64,000 nt of DNA from the NCBI RefSeq assembly GCF_049999945.1, contig NZ_JBLYUB010000028.1, positions 29,622 to 93,621 on the forward strand. Reading direction: 5' to 3'. Both the position numbers and the translations under genes were made by a program. The notes beneath the pieces are model-generated. The model was not told the DNA's origin, ran no database searches, and saw only the letters and a program-made list of their open reading frames with translations. Below, in pieces: positions 1 through 7,878 of the stretch (position 1 is the first letter of the stretch; the number at the start of each line of letters is the position of its first letter). This DNA comes from Planosporangium spinosum (GTDB taxonomy: Bacteria; Actinomycetota; Actinomycetes; Mycobacteriales; Micromonosporaceae).

Positions 1-449
1 CCCGCCGCTGGCCACTGTCGGCCGGCCGCTCACGCATCTGGTTCCGCTCCCCACCTGCTGGCTGATCAACATGCTATGCGGAGGCCGCCCGGGCCCTCGG
101 CGGGCGGGCGGCGTCCGACCCATCGTCCCTCATCGGTGCCGGCGCCACCCGGCCGCGTCCGGGGTGCGGCCCGGTACCGGCGTTGTCCCGCCGTCGATCC
201 GGCCGGTACCGGGCTTTCCGGTGAGCGCGCCTGACCCCGGCTGGCCTGGTCGTCGGCCCCCAACAATACGCACCGTAATCGCGCTATGGCGGACCGAGGT
301 GGGAGCTACCCCGGCCCGGCCGGTAACGCAAATTGATGTTTACCGGCCAAGTCGACGGGTAGTGCTCTGGCACAGGCAGTTGGCGTCGGCGCGACCCAGA
401 GGGTCGTGCCCGACACAAGTGTGCAACGAGGCGGGGGGGCGGGGGCGGG
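1..449. other. non-coding leader of the heptose operon
   Basis: No convincing gene is seen here; open frames in this stretch look like GC-driven shadows. It contains a dyad at 318-348 with 9-base arms GGCCGGTAA and TTACCGGCC around a 13-base AT-richer spacer. The drop in GC around 325-345 is what one expects of a promoter or operator region for the operon starting at 450. No clear -35/-10 pair was assigned. The window edge may cut off an upstream gene. Confidence 0.5.
318..348. promoter_or_regulatory. inverted repeat upstream of heptose operon
   Basis: Left arm GGCCGGTAA at 318-326 and right arm TTACCGGCC at 340-348 are exact reverse complements, separated by an AT-rich 13-base spacer. It lies about 100 bases before the first gene of the heptose operon, so an operator is more likely than a terminator, but no regulator is identified. 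Confidence 0.35.
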
Positions 450-2012
450 TTGTTGCAGAGCCAGGGCTTCGCGGCGGCACTCCTCGACCGGGACGGCACC
501 CTCGTGGAGGACGTGCCCTACAACGGCGACCCCGACCTGGTCCGGCCGGTGCCCGGCGCCCGGGAGGCGCTTGACCGGCTACGGGCCGCCGGTCTCCGCC
601 TGGGCGTGGTCAGCAACCAGTCCGGCATCGCCCGCGGGTGGCTCACCCACGAGCAGGTCCGGCGGGTCAACGCGCGCGTCGAGGAGCTGCTCGGGCCGTT
701 CGACACCTGGCAATACTGCCCGCACGGTCCCGACGACGGCTGCGGCTGCCGCAAGCCCGCCGCCGGCATGGTGCGCGCCGCCGCGCAGGCCCTCGGCGTA
801 CCGGTGGAGCGCTGCGTCATGGTCGGCGACATCGGCGCCGACGTGACCGCCGGGCTCGCCGCGGGCGCCGCCGCGGTGCTGGTACCGACGCCGGTAACCC
901 TTCCCGAGGAGGTCGCCGCCGCTCCGGTCGTGGTGGCCGATCTCGCCGCGGCCGCCGACTGGATCCTGGCCGAGTCGCCATCCAGACCCAGGGTGCTCGT
1001 CGCCCGCTGCGACTCCGCGGGCGACGTGCTCCTGACCGGACCGGCCATCCGGGCCGTGGCGGCCGGAGCATCACATACCACTCTCATGTGCGGGCCGCGC
1101 GGACATGACGCGGCCCGCTTGCTACCCGGGGTGGACGACCTCATCGAGTGGCGGGTGCCGTGGATCGACCCGCAGCCGCGGCCGGTCGACGGCGCCGAGG
1201 TCGACGCCCTGGTCAAGGACATCGAGACGCGGCAGTTCGACCGCGCCGTCATCTTCACCTCCTTCCACCAGTCCCCGCTGCCCCTGGCGCTGCTGCTGCG
1301 GCTGGCCGGCGTGCCGCACGTCTCGGCCATCTCCGAGGACTACCCGGGATCGCTGCTGGACGTGCGCCACCGCGGCGTCCCCGAGGACATCTCCGAGGTC
1401 GAGCGGGCACTGTCGCTGGCCGCCGCGGCCGGGTTCGGCCTACCGGCCGGCGACGACGGCCGGCTGCGCCTGCGCCACCCGCTGCCGGCGGTCACCGGGC
1501 TGCCGGACGATTACGTCGTCGTACACCCCGGCGCGAGCGTGCCGGCACGGGCCTGCCCGCCGCAGCGGTGCCGCGAGTTCGTGTGCGCACTGGCCGAGGC
1601 CGGCCAGCGGGTCGTCGTCACCGGCGCGGGCAGCGAGCGCGAGCTGACCCGGTACGTGGCCGGCGACACCGCCCTCGACCTCGGCGGGCGTACCAGCATG
1701 GCCGAGCTCGCGGCGGTGCTGGAGGGCGCCCGCTGCGCGGTCGTGGCCAACACCGGCCCGGCCCATCTCGCCGCGGCCGTCGGCACCCCGGTGGTGAGCC
1801 TGTTCGCGCCGACCGTGCCCTTCGAGAAGTGGCGGCCGTACGGGGTGCCGGTCCGGCGGCTCGGTGACCCCGACGCACCCTGCCGCGACACCCGGGCCGC
1901 GGTCTGTCCCGTACCCGGTCATCCCTGTCTGTCCACGGTGGCCACCGACGACCTGGTGGCCGCGGTGGCGGCCCTATCGGCCGACCAGGCGCGAAACGGT
2001 GGTGAAGCTTGA
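450..2012 (+). CDS. HAD-IIIA heptose-bisphosphate phosphatase fused to GT9 glycosyltransferase
   Basis: Two-domain protein of 520 residues. Residues 1-175 are a GmhB-like HAD-IIIA phosphatase: catalytic DRDGT with D13 and D15, SNQSG around 55-59, the zinc loop C90-H92-C98-C100, K102 and the GDIGAD motif at 126-131. GmhB removes the 7-phosphate (here inferred) from D-glycero-D-manno-heptose 1,7-bisphosphate. Residues about 180-520 match ADP-heptose:LPS heptosyltransferase family GT9, including NTGPAH at 434-439 and a Cys-rich tail. The start is TTG; no better in-frame start precedes the HAD motif. Its stop overlaps the next start (TTGA). It heads an operon that also has gmhA- and hldA-like genes, which supports heptose chemistry. 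The sugar acceptor is unknown. Fusion of these two activities is uncommon; elsewhere they are usually separate proteins. Confidence 0.85.
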   Translation: MLQSQGFAAALLDRDGTLVEDVPYNGDPDLVRPVPGAREALDRLRAAGLRLGVVSNQSGIARGWLTHEQVRRVNARVEELLGPFDTWQYCPHGPDDGCGCRKPAAGMVRAAAQALGVPVERCVMVGDIGADVTAGLAAGAAAVLVPTPVTLPEEVAAAPVVVADLAAAADWILAESPSRPRVLVARCDSAGDVLLTGPAIRAVAAGASHTTLMCGPRGHDAARLLPGVDDLIEWRVPWIDPQPRPVDGAEVDALVKDIETRQFDRAVIFTSFHQSPLPLALLLRLAGVPHVSAISEDYPGSLLDVRHRGVPEDISEVERALSLAAAAGFGLPAGDDGRLRLRHPLPAVTGLPDDYVVVHPGASVPARACPPQRCREFVCALAEAGQRVVVTGAGSERELTRYVAGDTALDLGGRTSMAELAAVLEGARCAVVANTGPAHLAAAVGTPVVSLFAPTVPFEKWRPYGVPVRRLGDPDAPCRDTRAAVCPVPGHPCLSTVATDDLVAAVAALSADQARNGGEA

Positions 2013-2977
2013 GGATCCTGTTCTGGCACGTCCATGGCGCCTGGGCGACGGCATTTGTCCAGGGTGGACACGACTACCTGGTGCCCACCACCCCGGACCG
2101 GGGTCCGTACGGGCTCGGCCGGGCGCGGACCTACCCGTGGCCGGACAACGTCGTCGAGGTGTCGCCCGAGGAGCTGGCGGGCGCGGACGTCGACGTGGTG
2201 CTGCTGCAACGGCCGGAGGAGTGGGAGCTGGCCGAGCGCTGGCTGGGCCGCCGGTTGGGCGTCGACGTGCCGGCCGTGTTCGTCGAACACAACACGCCCA
2301 AACAGGGGGACGTGCCGAACAGCCGGCATCCCATGGCCGACCGCGACGACGTGACGCTCGTACACGTCACCCACTACAACCGACTGATCTGGGACAGCGG
2401 CGCGACCCGCGCCGAGGTCATCGAGCACGGTATCCCCGACCCGGGGCCGATCTACACCGGCGAGCTGCGGCGGGTCGCGACGGCCATCAACGAGCCGATC
2501 CGGCGGTGGCGGCTCACCGGCACCGACCTGCTGCCGAGGTTCGCCGAGGTCGTGCCGGTCGACGTGTACGGCATGAAGGTGACCGGCCTGCCGGAGCACC
2601 TGGGCCTGTCCGGCGAGCGGATGGCGGTCTTCGAGGACCCGCCGCAGGCGCAGATGCACGCCGCCGTCGCCCAGCGCCGGGTGTACCTGCACCCGCACCG
2701 CTGGACCTCGCTCGGGCTGTCGCTGCTGGAGGCGATGAGCGCGGCGATGCCGGTTGTCGTCCTGGCCACCACCGAGTCGGTCATGGCCGTCCCGCCTGGT
2801 GCGGGCGTGTTGTCCACCTCCGTGGACGAACTGGTGGAGGGCGCCCGGTGGTTGGCGTCCGACGCCGAGGCCGCTCGCCGCTGTGGCGAGGTCGCCCGGC
2901 AAGCCGCACGGCAGCGGTACGGGCTGGCCCGATTCCTTGCTGACTGGGACGCGCTTCTGAAGGAGGTAGCTTCGTGA
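2009..2977 (+). CDS. glycosyltransferase, GT-B fold (GT1/GT4-like)
   Basis: A 322-residue cytoplasmic protein with the look of a GT-B glycosyltransferase. The C-terminal half contains a HPHRWTSLGLSLLEAMSAA stretch (about residues 230-250), resembling the E-x7-E/GLSLLEAM nucleotide-sugar binding segment of GT4-type enzymes, and an EHNTPK motif in the N-terminal half. TTG start overlaps the preceding stop by four bases and its own stop overlaps the following GTG, so translation is coupled on both sides. Probably transfers a sugar in the same glycan as its neighbours; donor and acceptor cannot be read from the sequence. Confidence 0.75.
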   Translation: MRILFWHVHGAWATAFVQGGHDYLVPTTPDRGPYGLGRARTYPWPDNVVEVSPEELAGADVDVVLLQRPEEWELAERWLGRRLGVDVPAVFVEHNTPKQGDVPNSRHPMADRDDVTLVHVTHYNRLIWDSGATRAEVIEHGIPDPGPIYTGELRRVATAINEPIRRWRLTGTDLLPRFAEVVPVDVYGMKVTGLPEHLGLSGERMAVFEDPPQAQMHAAVAQRRVYLHPHRWTSLGLSLLEAMSAAMPVVVLATTESVMAVPPGAGVLSTSVDELVEGARWLASDAEAARRCGEVARQAARQRYGLARFLADWDALLKEVAS

Positions 2978-4218
2978 CGCGACTGCGGATTGCGATGGTT
3001 TCCGAGCACGCCAGTCCGCTGGCGATGATCGGAGGTGTCGACTCGGGTGGGCAGAACACCCACGTGGCCGAGTTGGCGACCGCCCTCGCCCATCGTGGCC
3101 ACGAGGTGCGGGTGTACACCCGCCGTGACAACCCCGACCTGCCGGACGTGGTCCCGTTCGCCGACGGGGTGCTGGTCGAGCACGTACCGGCCGGTCCGCC
3201 GGAGCTCGTGCCCAAGGACGGCCTGCTGCCGTACATGGGGGAGTTCGGCCGCTGGATGGCCGCCCGCTGGGCGTCGTCGGAGTTCACTCCCGACGTCGTG
3301 CACGCCCACTTCTGGATGAGCGGCCTGGCCGCGCTCACCGCGACGTCGTCGAGCCGGATCCCGGTGGTCGTCACCTACCACGCGCTCGGCTCGATCAAAC
3401 GCCGCTACCAGGGTTCCAAGGACACCAGCCCGGACACCCGGCTGGGGCTGGAGCGCGAACTGGGGCACCTGGCCGACCGCGTGATCGCGCAGTGCGCGGA
3501 GGAGGTCGAGGAGCTGGGCAGGATGGGCATCCCGCGCGGGTCCATCCAGGTCATTCCGAGCGGCGTCAACACCGAACGGTTCGCGCCGTCGGGTCCGCGG
3601 GCGGAGCGCTCGGCGGGCGGACGGCCCCGCATCCTCAGCGTCGGCCGGATGGTCGAACGCAAGGGGTTCGCCGACCTCGTCCAGGCGCTGTACCTGGTGC
3701 CCGAGGCCGAACTGGTGCTGCTGGGCGGGCCGCCGGCCGACGAGCTCGACCGCGACCCGGTCGCCGTCGCGCTGCGCCGGCTGGCCGAGAAGCGCGGCGT
3801 GGCCGACCGGGTCCGGATCGTCGGGTGCGTACCGCGCGAGGACATGCCGGCCTGGTACCGCTCGGCCGACGTGGTCGCCTGCGCGCCCTGGTACGAGCCG
3901 TTCGGCCTGACCCCGCTGGAGGCGATGGCGTGCGGCGTCCCGGTCGTCGCGTACGCCGTCGGCGGCCTGGTCGAGAGCGTCATCGACGGGGTGACCGGCA
4001 CCCTGGTACCCCCGCGGGACATCCGGCGGCTGGCCGCCGCACTGCGCTCGGTGCTCGGCGACGAGGTGCGCCGGATGAGCTACGCCAGCGCCGCCGTCGA
4101 CCGGGTGCGTTCGCGCTACACCTGGGAACGTACGGCCGCCGACATGGAGCGGGTGTACGCGTCGGTCACCGGCGATCCGATCGTCGCCGGTGGAGCGCTC
4201 ACGGAGGTCTCCTCATGA
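2974..4218 (+). CDS. GT4 family glycosyltransferase
   Basis: A 414-residue retaining GT-B glycosyltransferase. The N-terminus has GGVDSGGQNTHVAELATAL, as in MshA and sucrose-phosphate-synthase-like GT4 enzymes, and the C-terminal half has the nucleotide-sugar motif EPFGLTPLEAMACGVPVVA (starting near residue 308) with the two conserved glutamates eight residues apart. GTG start overlaps the upstream stop (GTGA) and is preceded by AGGAGG at about 2961. Resemblance to MshA is family-level only; the setting among heptose genes points to glycan assembly rather than mycothiol synthesis. Confidence 0.85.
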   Translation: MTRLRIAMVSEHASPLAMIGGVDSGGQNTHVAELATALAHRGHEVRVYTRRDNPDLPDVVPFADGVLVEHVPAGPPELVPKDGLLPYMGEFGRWMAARWASSEFTPDVVHAHFWMSGLAALTATSSSRIPVVVTYHALGSIKRRYQGSKDTSPDTRLGLERELGHLADRVIAQCAEEVEELGRMGIPRGSIQVIPSGVNTERFAPSGPRAERSAGGRPRILSVGRMVERKGFADLVQALYLVPEAELVLLGGPPADELDRDPVAVALRRLAEKRGVADRVRIVGCVPREDMPAWYRSADVVACAPWYEPFGLTPLEAMACGVPVVAYAVGGLVESVIDGVTGTLVPPRDIRRLAAALRSVLGDEVRRMSYASAAVDRVRSRYTWERTAADMERVYASVTGDPIVAGGALTEVSS

Positions 4219-4946
4219 CCCTGCTCTCCGGTAACGAGGCGCGCAGCGGAAGCGCCGACGACGCCGAGGACCCGGCCGGCGGACCGGCGGCAGCGGCGCT
4301 GGACCCGGTCGTCGACCGGCAACTCGACACGGTGTGGCGGCGGTCGGCCGTCGACGCCAAGCTCGACCGGCTGGCCGAGGCGGTGGATCAGTTCCGGGCG
4401 GAGGCGCCGCGGCTGGCCCGCTGGGGCGAGCACCTGGCCCGGGTCCTGGTCGACGGTGGGCGGCTGCTGGTGGCCGGCAACGGCGGCAGCGCCGCGGAGG
4501 CGCAGCACCTCACCGCCGAACTGGTCGGCAAGCTGCACGACGACCGGCCGGCGTACTCGGCGATCGCCCTGACCGCCGAGACCTCCAGCCTCACCGCGAT
4601 CGGCAACGACTACGGGTACGAGCGGGTCTTCGCCCGGCAGGTGGAGGCACACGGCCGCCCCGGCGACGTGCTCATCCTGATCTCGGGCAGCGGGCGCAGC
4701 AGGAACCTGATCGCCGCCGCGGAGACCGCGCGCGAGCGGGGCGTCACCTCCTGGGCGATGACCGGTGCGCTGCCGAACCCGCTCGCGATGTGCTGCGACG
4801 ACGCGCTGGCCATCCAGTGTGACGCGCAGACCGCGCAGGAACTGCACCTCGTCGCGGTACACCTGGTGTGTGAACAGGTCGAGGCGGCGCTGCCGGCCAC
4901 CGAGATGCGCACCGGCCACCGGGCCGGCCGGGGAGTACGGCGGTGA
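4215..4946 (+). CDS. gmhA: D-sedoheptulose 7-phosphate isomerase-like (SIS domain)
   Basis: A 243-residue SIS-domain protein. The GmhA signature GNGGSAAEAQHLTAELVGK starts at residue 88; IGNDYGYERVFARQ follows at 129, and the C-terminal helix has QELH at 208-211 with H216 and C219, typical of GmhA metal and active-site residues. The phosphate loop reads ISGSGRS (156-162) instead of the usual S-x-S-G-N-S, a small deviation. GmhA converts sedoheptulose 7-phosphate to D-glycero-D-manno-heptose 7-phosphate. The ATG is chosen because it overlaps the preceding TGA (ATGA) and follows GGAGG at 4203. An N-terminal tail of about 45 residues precedes the SIS fold. Confidence 0.85.
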   Translation: MTLLSGNEARSGSADDAEDPAGGPAAAALDPVVDRQLDTVWRRSAVDAKLDRLAEAVDQFRAEAPRLARWGEHLARVLVDGGRLLVAGNGGSAAEAQHLTAELVGKLHDDRPAYSAIALTAETSSLTAIGNDYGYERVFARQVEAHGRPGDVLILISGSGRSRNLIAAAETARERGVTSWAMTGALPNPLAMCCDDALAIQCDAQTAQELHLVAVHLVCEQVEAALPATEMRTGHRAGRGVRR

Positions 4947-6175
4947 GCCGGGCTCCGCTGGTGGTCGTCGGTGACGTCCTCCTGGACCGGGAGGTGCTGG
5001 GCCGGGTCGACCGGCTGTGTCCGGAGGCGCCGGTGCCGGTGTTCGACGAGACGGAGGTGCTCGACCGGCCCGGCGGCGCCGGACTCGCCGCGGTGTTCGC
5101 CGCCTCGGCGGCGGCGAGCGGACCGCCCGGCCGGACCGGCCCCGGCCGCCCACCCCGCGAGGTGGTCCTCGTCGCGGCGGTCAGTGCCGACCCGGCCGGC
5201 GACCGGATCAGGGAACTGCTCGCCCGCGCCGGGGTACGCCTGGTCGAGGTGCCGCTGCTCGGGCCGACGCCGGAGAAGATCCGGCTGCGTGCCGGCGGCC
5301 ACCTGCTGATGCGGCTGGACCGCGGCAGCGAGCCCGGCGAGATCGCCGCGGCTCCGGCCGAGGCGATCGAGGCGATCCGCGCGGCCGGAGCGATCCTCGT
5401 CAGCGACTACGGCCGTGGCGTCTGTGCGCATCCGCAGCTGCGCGCCGCCCTGACCGAACGGGCCCAGTGCATGCCCCTGGTGTGGGACCCGCACCCCCGT
5501 GGCGGCCAGCCGGTACCCGCCACCCGCCTGGCGACGCCCAACCGGGCCGAGGCGATCGGCTTCGTGTCGGCCAACCCGAGCGGCACGAACAGCGGTGAGT
5601 GGCCGGTGCTGGCGCCGCTGCACGCGCACGTCCGGGACGGCGCGCAGGTACGCGCGAACGGCAACGGCCACGCCGCCGGCAACGGCCACGGCAACGAGTA
5701 CGCCGCCGGCAACGGAAACGGCAACGGGCGCGCGGCCGGCAACGGCAACGGACGGGTAGTCGCGAACGGCAACGGGCGGGTGGTCGCGAACGGCAACGGC
5801 CACGGCGCCGGCCGCACCGACCCGGCCACCGCCGACCTGGCGCAGGCGGCCGGGATGGCGGTGCGGCTGCGCCGGTACTGGGCGGCCACCGCGGTCGTCG
5901 TCACGCTCGACGACCGCGGTGCGGTGCTCTCCGACGGCGTCAACCCGCCGCTGCTGGTACCCACGCCGTTCAGCGCCCGCGGCGACAGCTGCGGCGCGGG
6001 CGACCGGTTCGCCAGCGCGGCGGTGGCGTCGCTCGCGGAGGGCTCGTCGACGCTGGAGGCCGTGACGACCGCGGTCACCGCCGCGACCGCCTACGTGGCC
6101 GCCGGCGGGGCGCTGGCCCTCTGCCCCGAGCTGCACGAGCGTGCCGACGACCCCTCGTCGGCAGTGATCATCTGA
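4943..6175 (+). CDS. PfkB-family heptose-7-phosphate kinase-like protein with Asn-Gly repeat insert
   Basis: A 410-residue ribokinase-fold kinase resembling the HldA half of HldE, which phosphorylates heptose 7-phosphate at C1. Visible are the N-terminal GDVLLDRE, PGGAGLAA around 49-56, and the C-terminal anion hole/catalytic motif GAGD at 351-354. It lacks the C-terminal nucleotidyltransferase domain of HldE. Residues 238-290 are an unusual low-complexity insert of Asn-Gly, Ala-Gly-Asn-Gly and Val-Ala-Asn-Gly repeats, placed between the substrate lid region and the ATP-binding part. GTG start overlaps the gmhA stop. Function is inferred from fold plus the gmhA and gmhB neighbours. Confidence 0.8.
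   Translation: MSRAPLVVVGDVLLDREVLGRVDRLCPEAPVPVFDETEVLDRPGGAGLAAVFAASAAASGPPGRTGPGRPPREVVLVAAVSADPAGDRIRELLARAGVRLVEVPLLGPTPEKIRLRAGGHLLMRLDRGSEPGEIAAAPAEAIEAIRAAGAILVSDYGRGVCAHPQLRAALTERAQCMPLVWDPHPRGGQPVPATRLATPNRAEAIGFVSANPSGTNSGEWPVLAPLHAHVRDGAQVRANGNGHAAGNGHGNEYAAGNGNGNGRAAGNGNGRVVANGNGRVVANGNGHGAGRTDPATADLAQAAGMAVRLRRYWAATAVVVTLDDRGAVLSDGVNPPLLVPTPFSARGDSCGAGDRFASAAVASLAEGSSTLEAVTTAVTAATAYVAAGGALALCPELHERADDPSSAVII
5654..5815 (+). repeat. tandem Asn-Gly coding repeats inside the kinase gene
   Basis: Degenerate short repeats of the type AACGGC (Asn-Gly), alternating with GCCGGC and CGGGTGGTCGCG units, all kept in frame. They encode residues 238-290 of the HldA-like kinase. Typical of slippage-prone DNA; the insert should be a flexible hydrophilic loop. 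Confidence 0.8.
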
Positions 6176-6191
6176 CTGTGGAGGAGAACTG

Positions 6192-6884
6192 ATGCCAGGC
6201 GCGGTAATCGTGACCGGTGGCGCGAGCGGCCTGGGCGCCGCGGTCGTCTCGGCGGTACGCGACGCGGGCGGCACACCGTACGTGCTCGACCTCAAACCCC
6301 CCGCGGCCGACGTCCCCTACGTGGCCGTCGACCTCGGCGACACCCGCGCCGCCGAGCGGGCCACCCGTGAGCTGGCCGACCAGGCGGTCGCCGAGCACGG
6401 CGCGCTGCGCGGCGTGGTCACCGCCGCCGGCATGGACGTCCCCGCGCCGCTCACCGGCATCTCCGGCGAGGACTGGGAGCGGATCGTCGCGGTGAACCTG
6501 CTCGGCACGGCGGCCGTCGCCCGGGCGGCGGTGCCGTACCTGCGCGACAGCCACGGCATGCTGGTCACGGTCGCCTCGACGCTGGGGATCAAGGCCGTCG
6601 GCGACGCCACCGCGTACTGCGCGGCGAAGTTCGGCGTGGTCGGTTTCACCCGGGCGCTCGCCGCCGAGCTGGCCGGCCAGGTGGGCGTGACGCTGCTGAT
6701 CCCCGGCGGCATGAAGACCGCGTTCTTCGACGACCGCGACGACAAGTACAAGCCCGCCCCGGACGCACCCCTCAACGACCCGGCGCACACCGCGGCCACG
6801 ATCATGTTCGCGCTGTCCCAGCCCCCCGGCTGCGCGGTCCGGGAGATGATCGTCTGCTCCGAGGTGGAGTCGTCGTACCCGTGA
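6192..6884 (+). CDS. classical short-chain dehydrogenase/reductase
   Basis: A 230-residue Rossmann oxidoreductase. TGGASGLG at 8-15 binds the NAD(P) cofactor, and the catalytic YxxxK is Y142-K146 in AYCAAK. Start ATG follows GGAGGAG with normal spacing, 16 bases after the kinase stop. It sits where an HldD epimerase might be expected, but HldD is an extended SDR of about 310 residues with a TGGAGFIG start, so this short classical SDR is not HldD. A role in modifying the operon's sugar or nucleotide-sugar is inferred only from position. Confidence 0.8.
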   Translation: MPGAVIVTGGASGLGAAVVSAVRDAGGTPYVLDLKPPAADVPYVAVDLGDTRAAERATRELADQAVAEHGALRGVVTAAGMDVPAPLTGISGEDWERIVAVNLLGTAAVARAAVPYLRDSHGMLVTVASTLGIKAVGDATAYCAAKFGVVGFTRALAAELAGQVGVTLLIPGGMKTAFFDDRDDKYKPAPDAPLNDPAHTAATIMFALSQPPGCAVREMIVCSEVESSYP

Positions 6885-7873
6885 GGCCGGTCCTGCTGGC
6901 GCTGCGGGCGCTGGGCATTGGTGATCTTGCCACGGTGGTACCGAGCCTGCGGGCGCTGCGCCGCGCCTTCCCCACCCACGAGCTGGTCCTCGCCGCGCCG
7001 GCCGCCCTGACCCCGCTGGTCGAGGCGACCGGCGCGGTGGACCGGATCTTCGACACCCGCGCGTACGTCCGGGGACCCATCGACCGCCTCGACTGGCCGG
7101 GGCCCCGGCCGGACATCGCGGTCAACCTGCACGGCAAGGGGCCGCAGAGCCACCGGGCGCTGCTGGCCACCGACCCGGTGCGGCTGATCGCGTACGCCCA
7201 GCCCGAGGCCGGCTGGCCGGACGGCCCGCAGTGGTCCGACGACGAGCACGAGCGCGACCGCTGGTGCCGGTTGCTGCACGAAAACGGCATCCCGGCCGAC
7301 CCGTACGACCTGGCCCTCGCGGCGCCGCCGCCGGTCGACGGCTGGTCCGGCGCGGTCGTCGTCCACCCCGGCGCGAGCGGCCCGGAGCGGCGCTGGCCGG
7401 TGCCGCGCTTCGCCGACGTGGCGCGCCGGCTGGCCGCCGACGGGTACCGTGTCCTGGTGACCGGCTCGCCGGGGGAGGCCGCGGATGCCCGCGAGCTGGC
7501 CGAGGCCGCCGGCCTGCCGCCGGACGCGGTCCTGGCCGGCCGCACCGACCTCGGCTCGCTCGCCGCGCTGATCGCGCACGCCCGGCTGCTCATCTGCGGC
7601 GACACCGGGGTGGCCCACCTGGCCAGCGGGTACGGCACCCGCTCGGTGGTGCTGTTCGGCCCGGTGTCGCCGGCGCTGTGGGGGCCACCGGCGGTCAGCG
7701 GCCGGCACACCGTACTGTGGCGCGGCCCGCAGGGCCTGCCCGACATCGGGGTCGACGAGGTGTACGCGGCGGCCGTGGCCCAGCTCGACGCGGACGCGCC
7801 CGACGCCGCCGGCGCATCCGGTACGGCCGGCGCGCCCGACACGGTCGGGGCCGGCCGGCCACCCGGGAGGTAG
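6881..7873 (+). CDS. GT9 family heptosyltransferase-like glycosyltransferase
   Basis: A 330-residue GT9 protein, the second in the operon. The N-terminus LRALGIGDLATVVPSLRAL is the standard GT9 acceptor-side motif and CGDTGVAHLASGYGT (about 239-253) is the donor-side motif; HPGASGPERRWP around 163-174 is also typical. GTG start overlaps the SDR stop. The C-terminal 35 residues are an Ala/Gly/Pro-rich tail. Likely transfers a heptose or related sugar; the acceptor is unknown because this Gram-positive-type organism should not make LPS. Confidence 0.85.
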   Translation: MRPVLLALRALGIGDLATVVPSLRALRRAFPTHELVLAAPAALTPLVEATGAVDRIFDTRAYVRGPIDRLDWPGPRPDIAVNLHGKGPQSHRALLATDPVRLIAYAQPEAGWPDGPQWSDDEHERDRWCRLLHENGIPADPYDLALAAPPPVDGWSGAVVVHPGASGPERRWPVPRFADVARRLAADGYRVLVTGSPGEAADARELAEAAGLPPDAVLAGRTDLGSLAALIAHARLLICGDTGVAHLASGYGTRSVVLFGPVSPALWGPPAVSGRHTVLWRGPQGLPDIGVDEVYAAAVAQLDADAPDAAGASGTAGAPDTVGAGRPPGR

Positions 7874-7878
7874 CGGTC

